DNA of 64,000 bases, taken from Actinocatenispora thailandica (lineage in GTDB: Bacteria > Actinomycetota > Actinomycetes > Mycobacteriales > Micromonosporaceae). Numbering within the stretch: position 1 is the first letter of the stretch; each line of letters begins with the position of its first letter. Where the stretch lies: positions 310,001 through 374,000 of the forward strand of contig NZ_AP023355.1 of the NCBI RefSeq assembly GCF_016865425.1. Reading direction: 5' to 3'. Shown piece after piece: positions 25,931 to 34,200 of the stretch. The translations under genes and the position numbers were made by a program. The notes under the pieces were generated by a model. That model was given only the letters and a program-made list of their open reading frames with translations, did no database searches and had not been told where the DNA came from.

Positions 25931-27058
25931 GTGACAGCGACGACCGATCGGGTGCTGGCGGCGGCGCCGGTACTGGACGGGCACAACGACCTGCTGTGGA
26001 CGCTGCGCGAGCGGTGCGGGTACGACTTCGACCACACCGATCTCGCCGTCGAGCAGAGCGGCAGCGGGCTGCACACCGACCTGCCCCGGCTGCGCGCCGG
26101 TGGCGTCGGCGGCCAGTTCTGGTCGGTGTGGGTGCCGTGCAGCGAGCCGCACCCGGTGACCGCCACGCTGGAACAGATCGACGCCGCGGACGCGATGATC
26201 CGGCGCTACCCGGCCGAGTTGGCGTTCGCGACCACCGCCGACGAGGTCGAACGGGCGATGGCCGCCGGCCGGGTCGCCTCGCTGCTCGGTGCCGAGGGCG
26301 GCCACCAGATCGGCAACTCGCTCGGCACCCTGCGGATGCTGCACCGGCTCGGGGTGCGTTACCTGACGCTGACCCACAACGAGAACACCGACTGGGCCGA
26401 CTCCGCCACCGACGAACCGGTGCACGGCGGGCTCACCGACTTCGGCCGCAACGTGGTCCGGGAGATGAACCGGCTCGGCATGCTGGTCGACCTTTCGCAC
26501 GTGTCCGCCGAGTCGATGCATGCGGCGCTGGACGTCTCGACCGCGCCGGCGTTCTTCTCGCACTCCAGCGCCCGCGCGCTCTGCTCGCACCCGCGCAACG
26601 TGCCCGACGACGTGCTGGCCCGGGTCGGCGCCACCGACGGCGTGGTCATGGTGACGTTCGTACCGGGGTTCCTGACCGAGGAGTGCCACGCCTGGATGGA
26701 CGCGATGACCGCGGAGGAGGCGCGGCTCGGCGCCACCGATCCGGGTGTCGGCGCCGCGGACCGGGGCGACATCAAGCCGTGGCTGGACGCGAACCCGCGC
26801 CCGCCGTGCACCGTCGCCGACGTCGCCGACCACGTCGAGCACGTCCGCGAGGTCGCCGGGGTACGGGCGGTCGGGCTGGGTGGCGATTTCGACGGCATCG
26901 TCGCGACCCCGGACGGCCTGCCGGACGTGTCCGGCTACCCGGCGCTGCTCGCCGAACTCGCCGGCCGCGGCTGGTCGGAGTCCGAACTCGCCGGCCTGAC
27001 CAGCAGGAACGCCCTGCGCGTGGTCCGCGAGACGCTGTCCGCCGCGGAAGGTCGCTGA
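25931..27058 (+). CDS. M19 family (renal-type) membrane dipeptidase
   Basis: Protein of 375 aa, normal for family M19. Zinc ligands are visible in DGHNDLLW (His-x-Asp), the bridging Glu in LLGAEGGHQI, and His residues in DLSHVSAES and FFSHSSARA; LGGDFDGI is a further signature. These enzymes split dipeptides, including those with D-residues. No signal peptide or lipobox is seen, so it is probably cytoplasmic. As the last gene of the recycling island it could finish breakdown of stem-peptide fragments; that link is inference from position. The GTG at 25931 lies directly after the 61-bp element. Confidence 0.92.
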   Translation: MTATTDRVLAAAPVLDGHNDLLWTLRERCGYDFDHTDLAVEQSGSGLHTDLPRLRAGGVGGQFWSVWVPCSEPHPVTATLEQIDAADAMIRRYPAELAFATTADEVERAMAAGRVASLLGAEGGHQIGNSLGTLRMLHRLGVRYLTLTHNENTDWADSATDEPVHGGLTDFGRNVVREMNRLGMLVDLSHVSAESMHAALDVSTAPAFFSHSSARALCSHPRNVPDDVLARVGATDGVVMVTFVPGFLTEECHAWMDAMTAEEARLGATDPGVGAADRGDIKPWLDANPRPPCTVADVADHVEHVREVAGVRAVGLGGDFDGIVATPDGLPDVSGYPALLAELAGRGWSESELAGLTSRNALRVVRETLSAAEGR

Positions 27059-27124
27059 CCCTCGGCCGTCCCCGAGCGGTGTCGATCACGGTGTTGTGCG
27101 GCGCGGAACGTCGTCCCGAGCCGT

Positions 27125-27185
27125 GTCGATCACGGTGTTGTCCGGCGCGGTGAACGCTGCCACGGCAGCTACCGCCATGATCAAC
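27125..27185. repeat. 61-bp intergenic palindrome, copy 3 (plus extra left arm 27081-27100)
   Basis: Left arm GTCGATCACGGTGTTGTCCG, right end ACCGCCATGATCAAC, and a degenerate core GAACGCTG (27152-27159). A second left-arm copy, ending GTGTTGTGCG, stands 44 nt upstream. The most diverged of the five copies, but the same 61-bp length. Confidence 0.82.
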
Positions 27186-27232
27186 ACCGGGCGGGGCGCC
27201 CCGGGGTGGCCGGCATGGGCGATGCTGCAGGC

Positions 27233-28390
27233 ATGGCGGAACGTCGTGACCCCGGTGTGTTCACCCGGATGCGGGCCGCGTTGCAGGGCGAACGGAACGC
27301 GGCCACCCTCGCCGCGCTGCGTGACGCCGGCACCGCGGTGTACGAGGAGCTGACCCGGGTCGACGCCGACCCGGACGGCGCGACCGGCTGGCGCGGCAGC
27401 GCCGGCAGCTGCTCGCACGCGCTCGCCACCTGGAACGCGTACGCGCTGCAGACGCTCGGCGAGACTTTGCTGGACGCCGACGACGTCGACTCCGGCTTCG
27501 TCCCGCCGGCCACCTTCGATCTCGCCTGGCGCTGGCTCGGCCAGGTGCAGCCGTGGCTGAGTCGGGCCCGCCAGGCCAGGGCGAGCGACAGCTACGACAT
27601 CCGGGAGGAACTGGCGCTGCCGGCGGAGCAGACGTCCTGGCCGGCCGAGCCGGTGACCGCGCCGCACCTGCGGGGGCTGCTGGACGCCGAGGTGCGGCTG
27701 CGGGAGCGCGCCGAGTACGCGGTGTTCGCGTTGGACAAGCAGCAGCGCCCGCCGTACGCGGACGCCGACATGGAGCGGCTGCACCAGTTCGCCGCGATCG
27801 CCGGTGCGGCCGGCGACTACGCGCGCGCCCTGACCGGCGCGGTCCGGGAGCCCACGACCGACCGGATCGCCGTGGTCAACCTGCGCCAGGCGCTCGCCGG
27901 TTGGTACCAGATCGGGCAGCTCACCGCGTTCCCGAAGCTGCTGCGCGATCTGCGGCTGCCCCGCGAGCACGCCCGGTTCGACCTGTCCCGGCTGCCCGGC
28001 GGCGAGCGGTTCGACCCGTGGTGCCTGACCGACGAGGCGACGCTGTCGACCTGGCAGGCGGATCCGGCCGCGGTGCACGCGCTGACCGCGATGTGGCAGG
28101 CCGACCCGGACCCGGCGGCGACCCTGCAGGTACGCGCCGAGATCGAGCAGGCCGTCGCGGACGGCGCGATCGTCCGGGTGTTCCTGCCGGGCAAGGTGAC
28201 CTGCTTCCACCGCTGCCCCTGGTCGTCCATCTACGAGGTACGCCGTGCGGTCACCATCGCCGGCCGCCGGTTCGGGATGCTGCAGCAGTTCGCGCTCGAC
28301 GTCTCCGCCGACGAGATGTACTGGGGCCGCCCGTTCGTTCGCCGCCTGGTGCTCGGCCCGTTCCAGATCAACTCCCCGGCCCGGCGGTGA
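27233..28390 (+). CDS. Conserved-looking hypothetical protein
   Basis: Protein of 385 aa with actinobacterial codon use throughout. It is largely helical and Trp-rich (for example FDLAWRWLGQVQPWL and CLTDEATLSTWQ), with one CFHRCPW motif near the C terminus that could bind metal. No signal peptide or membrane segment is seen. I do not recognise the family. The ATG at 27233 is supported by GATGCT (27221-27226) 6 nt before it, the leaderless spacing. It stands alone between the 61-bp element and a terminator. Confidence 0.75.
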   Translation: MAERRDPGVFTRMRAALQGERNAATLAALRDAGTAVYEELTRVDADPDGATGWRGSAGSCSHALATWNAYALQTLGETLLDADDVDSGFVPPATFDLAWRWLGQVQPWLSRARQARASDSYDIREELALPAEQTSWPAEPVTAPHLRGLLDAEVRLRERAEYAVFALDKQQRPPYADADMERLHQFAAIAGAAGDYARALTGAVREPTTDRIAVVNLRQALAGWYQIGQLTAFPKLLRDLRLPREHARFDLSRLPGGERFDPWCLTDEATLSTWQADPAAVHALTAMWQADPDPAATLQVRAEIEQAVADGAIVRVFLPGKVTCFHRCPWSSIYEVRRAVTIAGRRFGMLQQFALDVSADEMYWGRPFVRRLVLGPFQINSPARR

Positions 28391-28392
28391 TC

Positions 28393-28443
28393 GGCCGAGG
28401 CCGCCCGACCGCGGGCTGCGCACCGCGGTCGACGGCCTCGGCC
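28393..28443. terminator. Terminator between convergent hypothetical and rhodanese genes
   Basis: GGCCGAGGCC (28393-28402) pairs perfectly with GGCCTCGGCC (28434-28443); CCGCGG/CCGCGG (28409-28414, 28423-28428) form an inner stem. Confidence 0.7.
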
Positions 28444-28487
28444 CGGACGCCGCCCGACCGGTTCCGGGTGCTCGCCGGTCGCGGGTG

Positions 28488-28907
28488 TCAGCAGGCGCAG
28501 GCGATCCCGGCCGGTGCGGTCAGCGGGTCGGCCGGCTGAACCAGCTCACCGGTCGCGGTGGCGACCGGGAAGCCCTCCCGCGTCCAGTACTCGATGCCGC
28601 CGAGCATCTCGCGCACCGGGTAGCCGAGCCGGGCGAACTCGGCGGCCGCCCGGGTGGCGCCGTTGCACCCCGGCCCCCAGCAGTACGTGACGACGTTGCT
28701 GCCGGCCGGGATCAGCGTGCTGGCGCGCGCCGCGATCTCCGCGGTCGGCAGGTGGACGGCCCCGGGGAGGTGGCCCTGCGCCCACGCGGCGTCGCTGCGG
28801 CTGTCCACCAGGACGAACCGGTCGGCGCCGCCGGCGAGGGCGGCCTGCACGTCGCTGACGTCGGTCTGGAAGGTCAGCCGGGCGGTGAAGAAGTCGAGTG
28901 CGTTCAC
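28488..28907 (-). CDS. Rhodanese-like domain protein
   Basis: A single rhodanese domain of 139 aa. The active-site loop reads YCWGPGCNGATRAA, with a Cys in the expected place; VLVDSRSDAAWAQGHLPGAVHLP is the CDC25/rhodanese substrate-side motif. Such proteins transfer sulfane sulfur or act as redox and thiol sensors. It is divergent from an Lrp/AsnC regulator, the common arrangement, with an inverted repeat between them. The GTG at 28907 is supported by TAGCGT 7 nt upstream on this strand, so the mRNA is probably leaderless. Confidence 0.9.
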   Translation of the reverse strand: MNALDFFTARLTFQTDVSDVQAALAGGADRFVLVDSRSDAAWAQGHLPGAVHLPTAEIAARASTLIPAGSNVVTYCWGPGCNGATRAAAEFARLGYPVREMLGGIEYWTREGFPVATATGELVQPADPLTAPAGIACAC

Positions 28908-28941
28908 CCCCGAAACGCTAGGCACGGTGGGCCGCCCGCGG

Positions 28942-28967
28942 AACCGATGATCCACGGAAGATCGGTT
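28942..28967. promoter_or_regulatory. Inverted repeat between rhodanese and Lrp genes
   Basis: AACCGAT (28942-28948) and ATCGGTT (28961-28967), 7-bp perfect arms, 12-nt spacer. A probable operator of the adjacent Lrp/AsnC-type regulator. Confidence 0.55.
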
Positions 28968-29000
28968 GTATGGCCGGGGTACCCGCGGTATCCATGACGG

Positions 29001-29486
29001 ATGACGACGCAATCCACGGCGCAGGGGTCGATCGTGCTGGACGATCCCGACCGGCGCATCCTGGCCGCCCTGCAACGCGACGGTCGGGCCAGTTACGCGG
29101 AACTCGGCCGCGCCGTAGCGATGTCGGCCAGCGCGGTGACCGAGCGGGTCCGCCGGCTGGAGGCCGCCGGCGTGATCACCGGCTACACCGCGGTGGTCGA
29201 CCCGGAACGGCTCGGGCTCACGGTGACCGCCCTGGTCCGCCTGCGATACCCGCACGGCAACTACCGCCCGTTCCACGCCCTGCTGGAGAGCACCCCGGAG
29301 ATCGTCGAGGCGCACCACGTCACCGGGGAGGACTGCTTCGTGCTCACCGTCTCGGCCACCTCGATGCGGCACCTGGAGGAGGTCACCGGCCGCGTCGCCG
29401 GTCTCGGCCCGGTCACCACCGCCGTCGTCTACTCCACCCCGCTACCCCGCCGCCCCGTCACCCCACCCGCCCCCGCAGGCAGGTGA
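29001..29486 (+). CDS. Lrp/AsnC family transcriptional regulator
   Basis: Protein of 161 aa: N-terminal helix-turn-helix (LDDPDRRILAALQRDGRASY, then SASAVTERVRRLEAAGVITGY) and a C-terminal RAM ligand-binding domain (VEAHHVTGEDCFVLTV). Members bind amino acids and act on neighbouring metabolic genes, here probably the divergent rhodanese gene. The ATG at 29001 has TATCCA 6 nt upstream and no Shine-Dalgarno sequence, consistent with a leaderless mRNA. The tail is Pro-rich. Confidence 0.93.
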   Translation: MTTQSTAQGSIVLDDPDRRILAALQRDGRASYAELGRAVAMSASAVTERVRRLEAAGVITGYTAVVDPERLGLTVTALVRLRYPHGNYRPFHALLESTPEIVEAHHVTGEDCFVLTVSATSMRHLEEVTGRVAGLGPVTTAVVYSTPLPRRPVTPPAPAGR

Positions 29487-29521
29487 CGACAGTCCACTGA
29501 CGAGTGGTGTATGTCACACGA

Positions 29522-29549
29522 ATTCACGGCTGTGTTGCCAGGCCCCGTC
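29522..29549 (+). promoter_or_regulatory. ECF41-type promoter candidate
   Basis: ATTCACG (29522-29528), 17 nt, CGTC (29546-29549), upstream of the oxidoreductase-sigma operon. The same TCAC-N18-CGTC layout occurs before the second ECF41 operon on the minus strand at 56300-56327. ECF41 factors are reported to use TGTCACA and CGTC elements. Confidence 0.45.
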
Positions 29550-29587
29550 TCGTGGGTGTCCGCATCGAGACGAGGAAGGGCGGAGCG

Positions 29588-30757
29588 ATGCACAGGATCG
29601 TGGTTCTTGGTGCCGGGTACGCGGGACTCGCGGCGACGGTGGTGCTCTCGGCACGGCTGAAGCGAACCGACGGCGTGTCGATCACGCTGGTCAACGCCAC
29701 CGACCGGTTCACCGAACGCCTCCGCCTGCACCAGGTCGCGGCCGGCGAGCAGGTGGCCGACCTGCGGCTGTCCGCGCTGCTGGCGGGCACCGGCGTGACC
29801 CTGGAGTACGGCTGGGTCACCGCGGTGCACCCGGCGGCCCGGGTGGTCCGGCTCGACGACGAGCGCGAGCTCGGCTACGACACCCTGGTGTACGCGCTGG
29901 GCGGCGTCGCCGACACGACCCGCGTGCCGGGCGCCGACGAGCACGCCTACGTGCTGGACGGGCGGCACGACGCCGAACTGCTGGCCCGCCGGCTCGCGCA
30001 CTCCGGCGGCTCCGTCGCGGTCTGCGGCAGCGGGCTGACCGGGGTGGAGGCGGCGGCCGAGATCGCCGAGCAGCACCCGCAGGCGACGGTGACGCTGCTC
30101 GGCCGTACCGAGCCGGGTGCGGCGCTCGGCCCGGCCGCCCGGCGGCACCTGCGGGACGCGCTGCGGCGGCTCGGCGTCCGGGTGCGTACCGGGGTGGAGA
30201 TCGTGAAGGTGCTGCCGGACGGGGTGGCGCTCGCCGGAAGCGAGACGGTGCCGGCCGAGACCGTGCCGGCCGGCACGGTGCTGTGGACCAGCGGGGTGCG
30301 CGCCACGCCGCTCGCCACGGTCGCCGGGCTGGCGGTGGACACTGCGGGACGGATCGTCACGGACGCGGCGCTGCGCTCGGTGTCGCATCCCGAGGTGTAC
30401 GCGGTCGGCGACGCGGCGGCGATCGAGCAGGGCTACGGGATGTTGCACGGCACCTGCCAGAGCGGCATGCCGACCGGGGTGCACGCGGCCCGCGCGATCC
30501 TTGCCGTCCTGGCTGGCCACGAGCCGCCCGCGTTCCGGTTCGGGTACTACCACACGACGATCAGTCTGGGCCGGGGCGACGCGGTCGTCCAGTTCACCCG
30601 GCCGGACGGGGCGCCGCGCCGGATCTGCCTGACCGGCCGGCTCGCCGTTCGGTACAAAGAGACCGTGAGCGCCGCACCGTGGCCGACGTACGGCCGGATG
30701 AAGCGGGTGCCCGGCACCGGGTCGGTGTGGCCGCGCGGCGGCCGGTACACCCGATGA
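29588..30757 (+). CDS. FAD/NAD(P)-dependent oxidoreductase (NDH-2-like)
   Basis: Protein of 389 aa with two Rossmann dinucleotide sites: VLGAGYAGLAATVVLS at residues 5-20 for FAD and AVCGSGLTGVEAAAEIA in the middle for NAD(P)H, plus the C-terminal flavin motif VYAVGDAAAI. It resembles type II NADH dehydrogenases and related disulfide-reductase-fold enzymes; no second catalytic Cys pair is visible. GAGGAAGGGCGG precedes the ATG. Its stop codon overlaps the start of a 46-codon repeat ORF, which in turn overlaps the ECF41 sigma gene: the oxidoreductase member typical of ECF41 operons. Confidence 0.9.
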   Translation: MHRIVVLGAGYAGLAATVVLSARLKRTDGVSITLVNATDRFTERLRLHQVAAGEQVADLRLSALLAGTGVTLEYGWVTAVHPAARVVRLDDERELGYDTLVYALGGVADTTRVPGADEHAYVLDGRHDAELLARRLAHSGGSVAVCGSGLTGVEAAAEIAEQHPQATVTLLGRTEPGAALGPAARRHLRDALRRLGVRVRTGVEIVKVLPDGVALAGSETVPAETVPAGTVLWTSGVRATPLATVAGLAVDTAGRIVTDAALRSVSHPEVYAVGDAAAIEQGYGMLHGTCQSGMPTGVHAARAILAVLAGHEPPAFRFGYYHTTISLGRGDAVVQFTRPDGAPRRICLTGRLAVRYKETVSAAPWPTYGRMKRVPGTGSVWPRGGRYTR

Positions 30758-30894
30758 CCGGCGCACCGCCCGGGTCAGCGGTGCCGGTGGGGTCAGCGGT
30801 GCCGGCTGGGTCAGCGGTGCCGGCTGGGTCAGCGGTGCCGGTTGGGTCAGCGGTGCCGGTTGGGTCAGCGGTGCCGGCTGGGGCCGGCCGATGA
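30754..30894 (+). CDS. 46-aa repeat micro-ORF coupling oxidoreductase and sigma factor
   Basis: ATGA overlaps join it to the oxidoreductase stop at 30754-30757 and to the sigma start at 30891-30894. It encodes MTGAPPG, then six copies of the six-residue unit GSAVPV/A, then AGR. Whether a stable peptide is made is unknown; it could serve to carry ribosomes from one gene to the next. The opening MTG and its surroundings resemble the sigma factor's own start, so the region may derive from duplication of the gene junction. Confidence 0.45.
   Translation: MTGAPPGSAVPVGSAVPAGSAVPAGSAVPVGSAVPVGSAVPAGAGR
30772..30879 (+). repeat. 18-bp minisatellite, six units
   Basis: Six head-to-tail units of GGGTCAGCGGTGCCGGNN, differing only in the last two bases (TG, CT, CT, TT, TT, CT). 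The length is a multiple of three, so copy-number change would keep the micro-ORF in frame. Confidence 0.95.
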
Positions 30895-31793
30895 CCGGCG
30901 ACGACGAGACGTTCGAGGCGTACCGGCGGCTGCTGTTCTCGGTGGCGTACCGGATGCTCGGTACCGCCGCCGACGCCGAGGACGCGGTGCAGGACAGCTG
31001 GTTCAAGTGGTCCGCCGCGGACCGGTCGGCGGTGGCCGACCCGAAGGCGTACCTGGTACGGATCGTCACCAACCTCGCGCTGGACCGGCTGCGGTCGGCG
31101 CAGCGCCGGCGCGAGGCGTACGTCGGGCCGTGGCTGCCCGAACCGGTCCGTACCGCCACCGACGACACCGACCCGGAGTCGGTGTCGCTGGCGCTGCTGG
31201 TCGTCCTGGAGACGCTGAGCCCGCTGGAGCGTGCGGTGTTCGTGCTGCACGAGGCGTTCGGCTTCGGCTATGCCGAGATCGCCGCCGCGGTCCAGCGGTC
31301 CGAGCCCACGGTGCGGCAGGCGGGCCTGCGGGCGCGGCGGAACGTGCGGGCGCGGCGGCCGCGGTTCCACCCGGACCGGGCGAGCCGGCAGGCGGTCACC
31401 GAGCGGTTCGTCGCGGCGGCGACCGGCGGCGACCTCGGTACGCTGATGCGGTTGCTGGCGCCGGACGTGACGGTGTGGACCGACGGCGGCGGCCGGGTGC
31501 CGCAGCTGATCCGCCCGCTGACCGGTGCGGACCGGGTGGCGGCGATGTTCGCCTCCCTCGGCGGCCGGACCTACCAGGGCATCGCCGTGGCGGACATGGC
31601 GCTGGAGCTGGTAGAGGTGAACGGCGGCCCGGGGATCGTGTTCCGGGGCGGTGGCCGGGTCGTCGGCGCGTTCACCCTGGATCTCGACGAGCGGGGCCGG
31701 ATCGCGGCGATCCACAACGTCGCCAACCCCGACAAGCTGGCCGCCCTCACCGCCGGCACGGTGTACCGGCTGGGCCCGCCACCCGCGCCGTGA
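30891..31793 (+). CDS. ECF41-family RNA polymerase sigma factor with SnoaL-like C-terminal domain
   Basis: Protein of 300 aa. Sigma-2 (residues about 8-75, with AYRMLGTAADAEDAVQDSW) and sigma-4 (about 105-160, with LSPLERAVFVLHEAFGFGY) are followed by a C-terminal SnoaL-like domain bearing WTDGGG, the hallmark of ECF41 factors, which lack a separate anti-sigma and are modulated by this extension. ECF41 genes are usually linked to carboxymuconolactone decarboxylase, oxidoreductase or epimerase genes; here the partner is the upstream oxidoreductase. Translation is probably coupled to the micro-ORF through the ATGA overlap. Confidence 0.93.
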   Translation: MTGDDETFEAYRRLLFSVAYRMLGTAADAEDAVQDSWFKWSAADRSAVADPKAYLVRIVTNLALDRLRSAQRRREAYVGPWLPEPVRTATDDTDPESVSLALLVVLETLSPLERAVFVLHEAFGFGYAEIAAAVQRSEPTVRQAGLRARRNVRARRPRFHPDRASRQAVTERFVAAATGGDLGTLMRLLAPDVTVWTDGGGRVPQLIRPLTGADRVAAMFASLGGRTYQGIAVADMALELVEVNGGPGIVFRGGGRVVGAFTLDLDERGRIAAIHNVANPDKLAALTAGTVYRLGPPPAP

Positions 31794-32044
31794 GCCGCCG
31801 GGCCCCGCGCCCTGAGCCGCCGGGTCCCGCGCCGTGCACCCGGGTACCCGCTCGCGGTGAGCCGGCGGACCCCGCGCCGGGCACCCGCGGACGCCACACC
31901 GTGCCCCCGCGTAGCCGCTCGCCCCGAGGTTCGTGCGCACCCCCGGGGCTCCCGGCGGGTGGCGGCGGGCCGCGCGGGTGCCTGCGGTGTGAGATCGGAC
32001 CGGTGCCGGTCCGGAGCGCCGCCCCGGGTGGCTACGGTGGTCGG

Positions 32045-33859
32045 GTGCGACGTGATCCCGCGGTTTCCCGGTACCAGGCGAGTCGGTTGTCGGCCGACCG
32101 GCGCACCGCCGACCTCGCGCGGATGCGCGACGAGACGTTCGACGTGCTGATCATCGGCGGCGGGGTGACCGGCGCCGGTGCCGCGCTGGACGCGGCGAGC
32201 CGCGGGCTGTCGGTCGCGCTGGTCGAGGCGCGCGACTACGCCTCCGGCACGTCCAGCCGGTCCAGCAAGCTGATCCACGGCGGCCTGCGCTACCTGGAGC
32301 AGCTGGAGTTTCCGCTGGTCCACGAGGCGCTGCGGGAGCGCGGGCTGCTGCTGACCCGGCTCGCGCCGCACCTGGTGCGCCCGGTGCCGTTCCTCGTCCC
32401 GCTGACGAAGTGGTTCGAGCGGCCCTACTACGGCGCCGGCGTCGCGCTGTACGACGCGATGTCCGCCGCCGGTGGGTACGGGCGGGGCCTGCCCTGGCAC
32501 CGGCACCTGTCCCGGCGCGGCGCGCACCGGCTGTTCCCCGGCCTCGCCGAGGACACCCTGCGCGGCGCCATCCGGTACTTCGACGGACAGGTCGACGACG
32601 CCCGGTACGTACTGACTCTGGCCCGGTCGGCGGCGAGCTACGGCGCGGCGATCGCCACCTCGACCCGGGTCGTCGGCATCATCCGGGACGCCCGCGAGGT
32701 GACCGGCGTCCGGGTGCGCGACATGGAGTCGCGGGCCGAGTTCGACGTGCGGGCCCGCACGGTCATCGCGGCGACCGGGGTGTGGTCGGACGACATCTCC
32801 GAGATGATCCACGGCTCTACCGGCCGGACTGCCTCCGGCAACACGCGCGATCCGATCGCCTCCGGCAATGCGCCGGGCCTGCGCGTCCGCGCCAGCAAGG
32901 GGATCCACCTGCTGGTGCCGCGCAGCGTGATCTCCGGTGACGTCGGGCTGATCCTGCGTACGGAGAAGTCGGTGCTGTTCGTCATCCCGTGGGGCGGGCA
33001 CTGGATCATCGGCACCACCGACACGGACTGGAACCTCGACCGGGCCCACCCGGCGGCGTCCTCGGTGGACATCGACTACCTGCTCGAACACGTCAACACG
33101 GTGCTCGAACGGCCGATCCGGCACTCCGACATCGAGGGTGTCTACGCCGGGCTGCGCCCGCTGCTCGCCGGCGAGTCCGAGATGAGCTCGAAGCTGTCCC
33201 GGGAGCACGCGGTGGTCGAGCCGATGCTGGGGCTGATGCTCGTCGCCGGCGGCAAGTACACCACGTACCGGGTGATGGCCCGGGACGTGATCGACCACGC
33301 CGCGCGGCGGCTGCCGGGTACTCCGGCGTCACGCACCGATCAGGTGCCGCTGGCCGGAGCGGACGGGTTCCACGCCGCGTGGGCGCACCGCGCCGCGATC
33401 GCCGCCCGGCACGGCGTCACGGTCGGCGTGGTGGAGCACCTGCTGGAGCGGTACGGCGCGCTCGCACTGGAGATCCTTTCGCTGGTGGACGGCGACCCGG
33501 AGCTGGGCCGGCCGCTGCCCGGCGCACCGGAGTACCTCGGCGCGGAGATCCACTATGCCGCGCTGGCCGAGGGCGCGCTGCACCTCGACGACGTGCTGAC
33601 CCGGCGCACCCGGATCTCCATCGAGACGCCGCACCGCGGTACCGAAACGGCGCCGGCGGTGGCCGCGTTGATGGGCGCGGTGCTCGGCTGGGACGACGTG
33701 ACCCGGGAACGGGAGATCGAGCACTACCTGACCAGGGTGGCCGCCGAGCGCGAGTCGCAGCGCAAGCCGGACGACCGTACCGCCGACGCGGCCCGGCTCG
33801 GCGCGCCGGACGTGCGCGGTTACGGCGCGGATCCGGCGGTCACCGCCCCGCTGTTCTGA
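32045..33859 (+). CDS. glpD: Glycerol-3-phosphate dehydrogenase
   Basis: Protein of 604 aa. The FAD-binding motif VLIIGGGVTGAGAALDAASR is at about residues 35-55, followed by SSRSSKLIHGGLRYLE and a substrate-site region around GLRPLLAG; the C-terminal cap domain is present. It oxidises glycerol-3-phosphate to dihydroxyacetone phosphate at the membrane, feeding electrons to menaquinone. The GTG at 32045 has TACGGT 6 nt upstream, a leaderless start. Odd: a duplicated ASGN-containing segment inserted after MIHGSTGRT (about residue 265), at a place where homologues are shorter. No glpK or glpF nearby. Confidence 0.95.
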   Translation: MRRDPAVSRYQASRLSADRRTADLARMRDETFDVLIIGGGVTGAGAALDAASRGLSVALVEARDYASGTSSRSSKLIHGGLRYLEQLEFPLVHEALRERGLLLTRLAPHLVRPVPFLVPLTKWFERPYYGAGVALYDAMSAAGGYGRGLPWHRHLSRRGAHRLFPGLAEDTLRGAIRYFDGQVDDARYVLTLARSAASYGAAIATSTRVVGIIRDAREVTGVRVRDMESRAEFDVRARTVIAATGVWSDDISEMIHGSTGRTASGNTRDPIASGNAPGLRVRASKGIHLLVPRSVISGDVGLILRTEKSVLFVIPWGGHWIIGTTDTDWNLDRAHPAASSVDIDYLLEHVNTVLERPIRHSDIEGVYAGLRPLLAGESEMSSKLSREHAVVEPMLGLMLVAGGKYTTYRVMARDVIDHAARRLPGTPASRTDQVPLAGADGFHAAWAHRAAIAARHGVTVGVVEHLLERYGALALEILSLVDGDPELGRPLPGAPEYLGAEIHYAALAEGALHLDDVLTRRTRISIETPHRGTETAPAVAALMGAVLGWDDVTREREIEHYLTRVAAERESQRKPDDRTADAARLGAPDVRGYGADPAVTAPLF

Positions 33860-33891
33860 CCCCGGCCACCCCTCCGAGGCCGGACGGGCGC

Positions 33892-33952
33892 GTTGATCGT
33901 GGCGTTGTCCGCCGGTGCAAGCGCTCTCCGCCGAGATAACGCCATGATCAAC
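33892..33952. repeat. 61-bp intergenic palindrome, copy 4
   Basis: GTTGATCGTGGCGTTGTCCG at the left, GATAACGCCATGATCAAC at the right, core AAGCGCTC at 33919-33926. It begins 32 nt after the glpD stop. Confidence 0.92.
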
Positions 33953-34112
33953 GGGCCGGCCGGGGAACGCGACAGGGGTCACTGTCCCGGCGCGCGACGG
34001 AGCCGGTGTCGGCTGCGACAATATCTACGGAGCGTGTCAACCGCCCGGGACGGTGTCGTCGAGGGCGCAGTCCGGAATGCACCACGTATCGGGACGAAAA
34101 GCCCCGATTGCT

Positions 34113-34127
34113 GTCCAATATTTGGAC
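34113..34127. promoter_or_regulatory. Palindrome GTCCAA-TAT-TTGGAC upstream of a membrane protein gene
   Basis: Perfect 6-bp arms, 3-nt spacer, in an AT-rich patch 73 nt before the next gene start. An operator is likely; the regulator is unknown. Confidence 0.45.
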
Positions 34128-34200
34128 GCTTGTCCGCCTTGATCTATTTGTGATGTTCCCGTGACATCGGGGCGGCAACTGGGTACGTAGCGTGTTGACC

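Larger units (their letters stand above)
33860..34200. other. Intergenic region after glpD
   Basis: Contains 61-bp palindrome copy 4 (33892-33952) and the palindrome at 34113-34127, in AT-richer sequence than the surroundings. No gene is supported. Confidence 0.6.

Noticed and set aside
29512..29518. TGTCACA as the -35 of the first ECF41 promoter
   Set aside because: The nearest CGTC is 27 nt away, too far. ATTCACG at 29522 with 17 nt to CGTC fits better and matches the second operon.
30772..30879. CRISPR-like repeat array
   Set aside because: The 18-bp units are directly adjacent with no spacers and keep a reading frame; this is a minisatellite.
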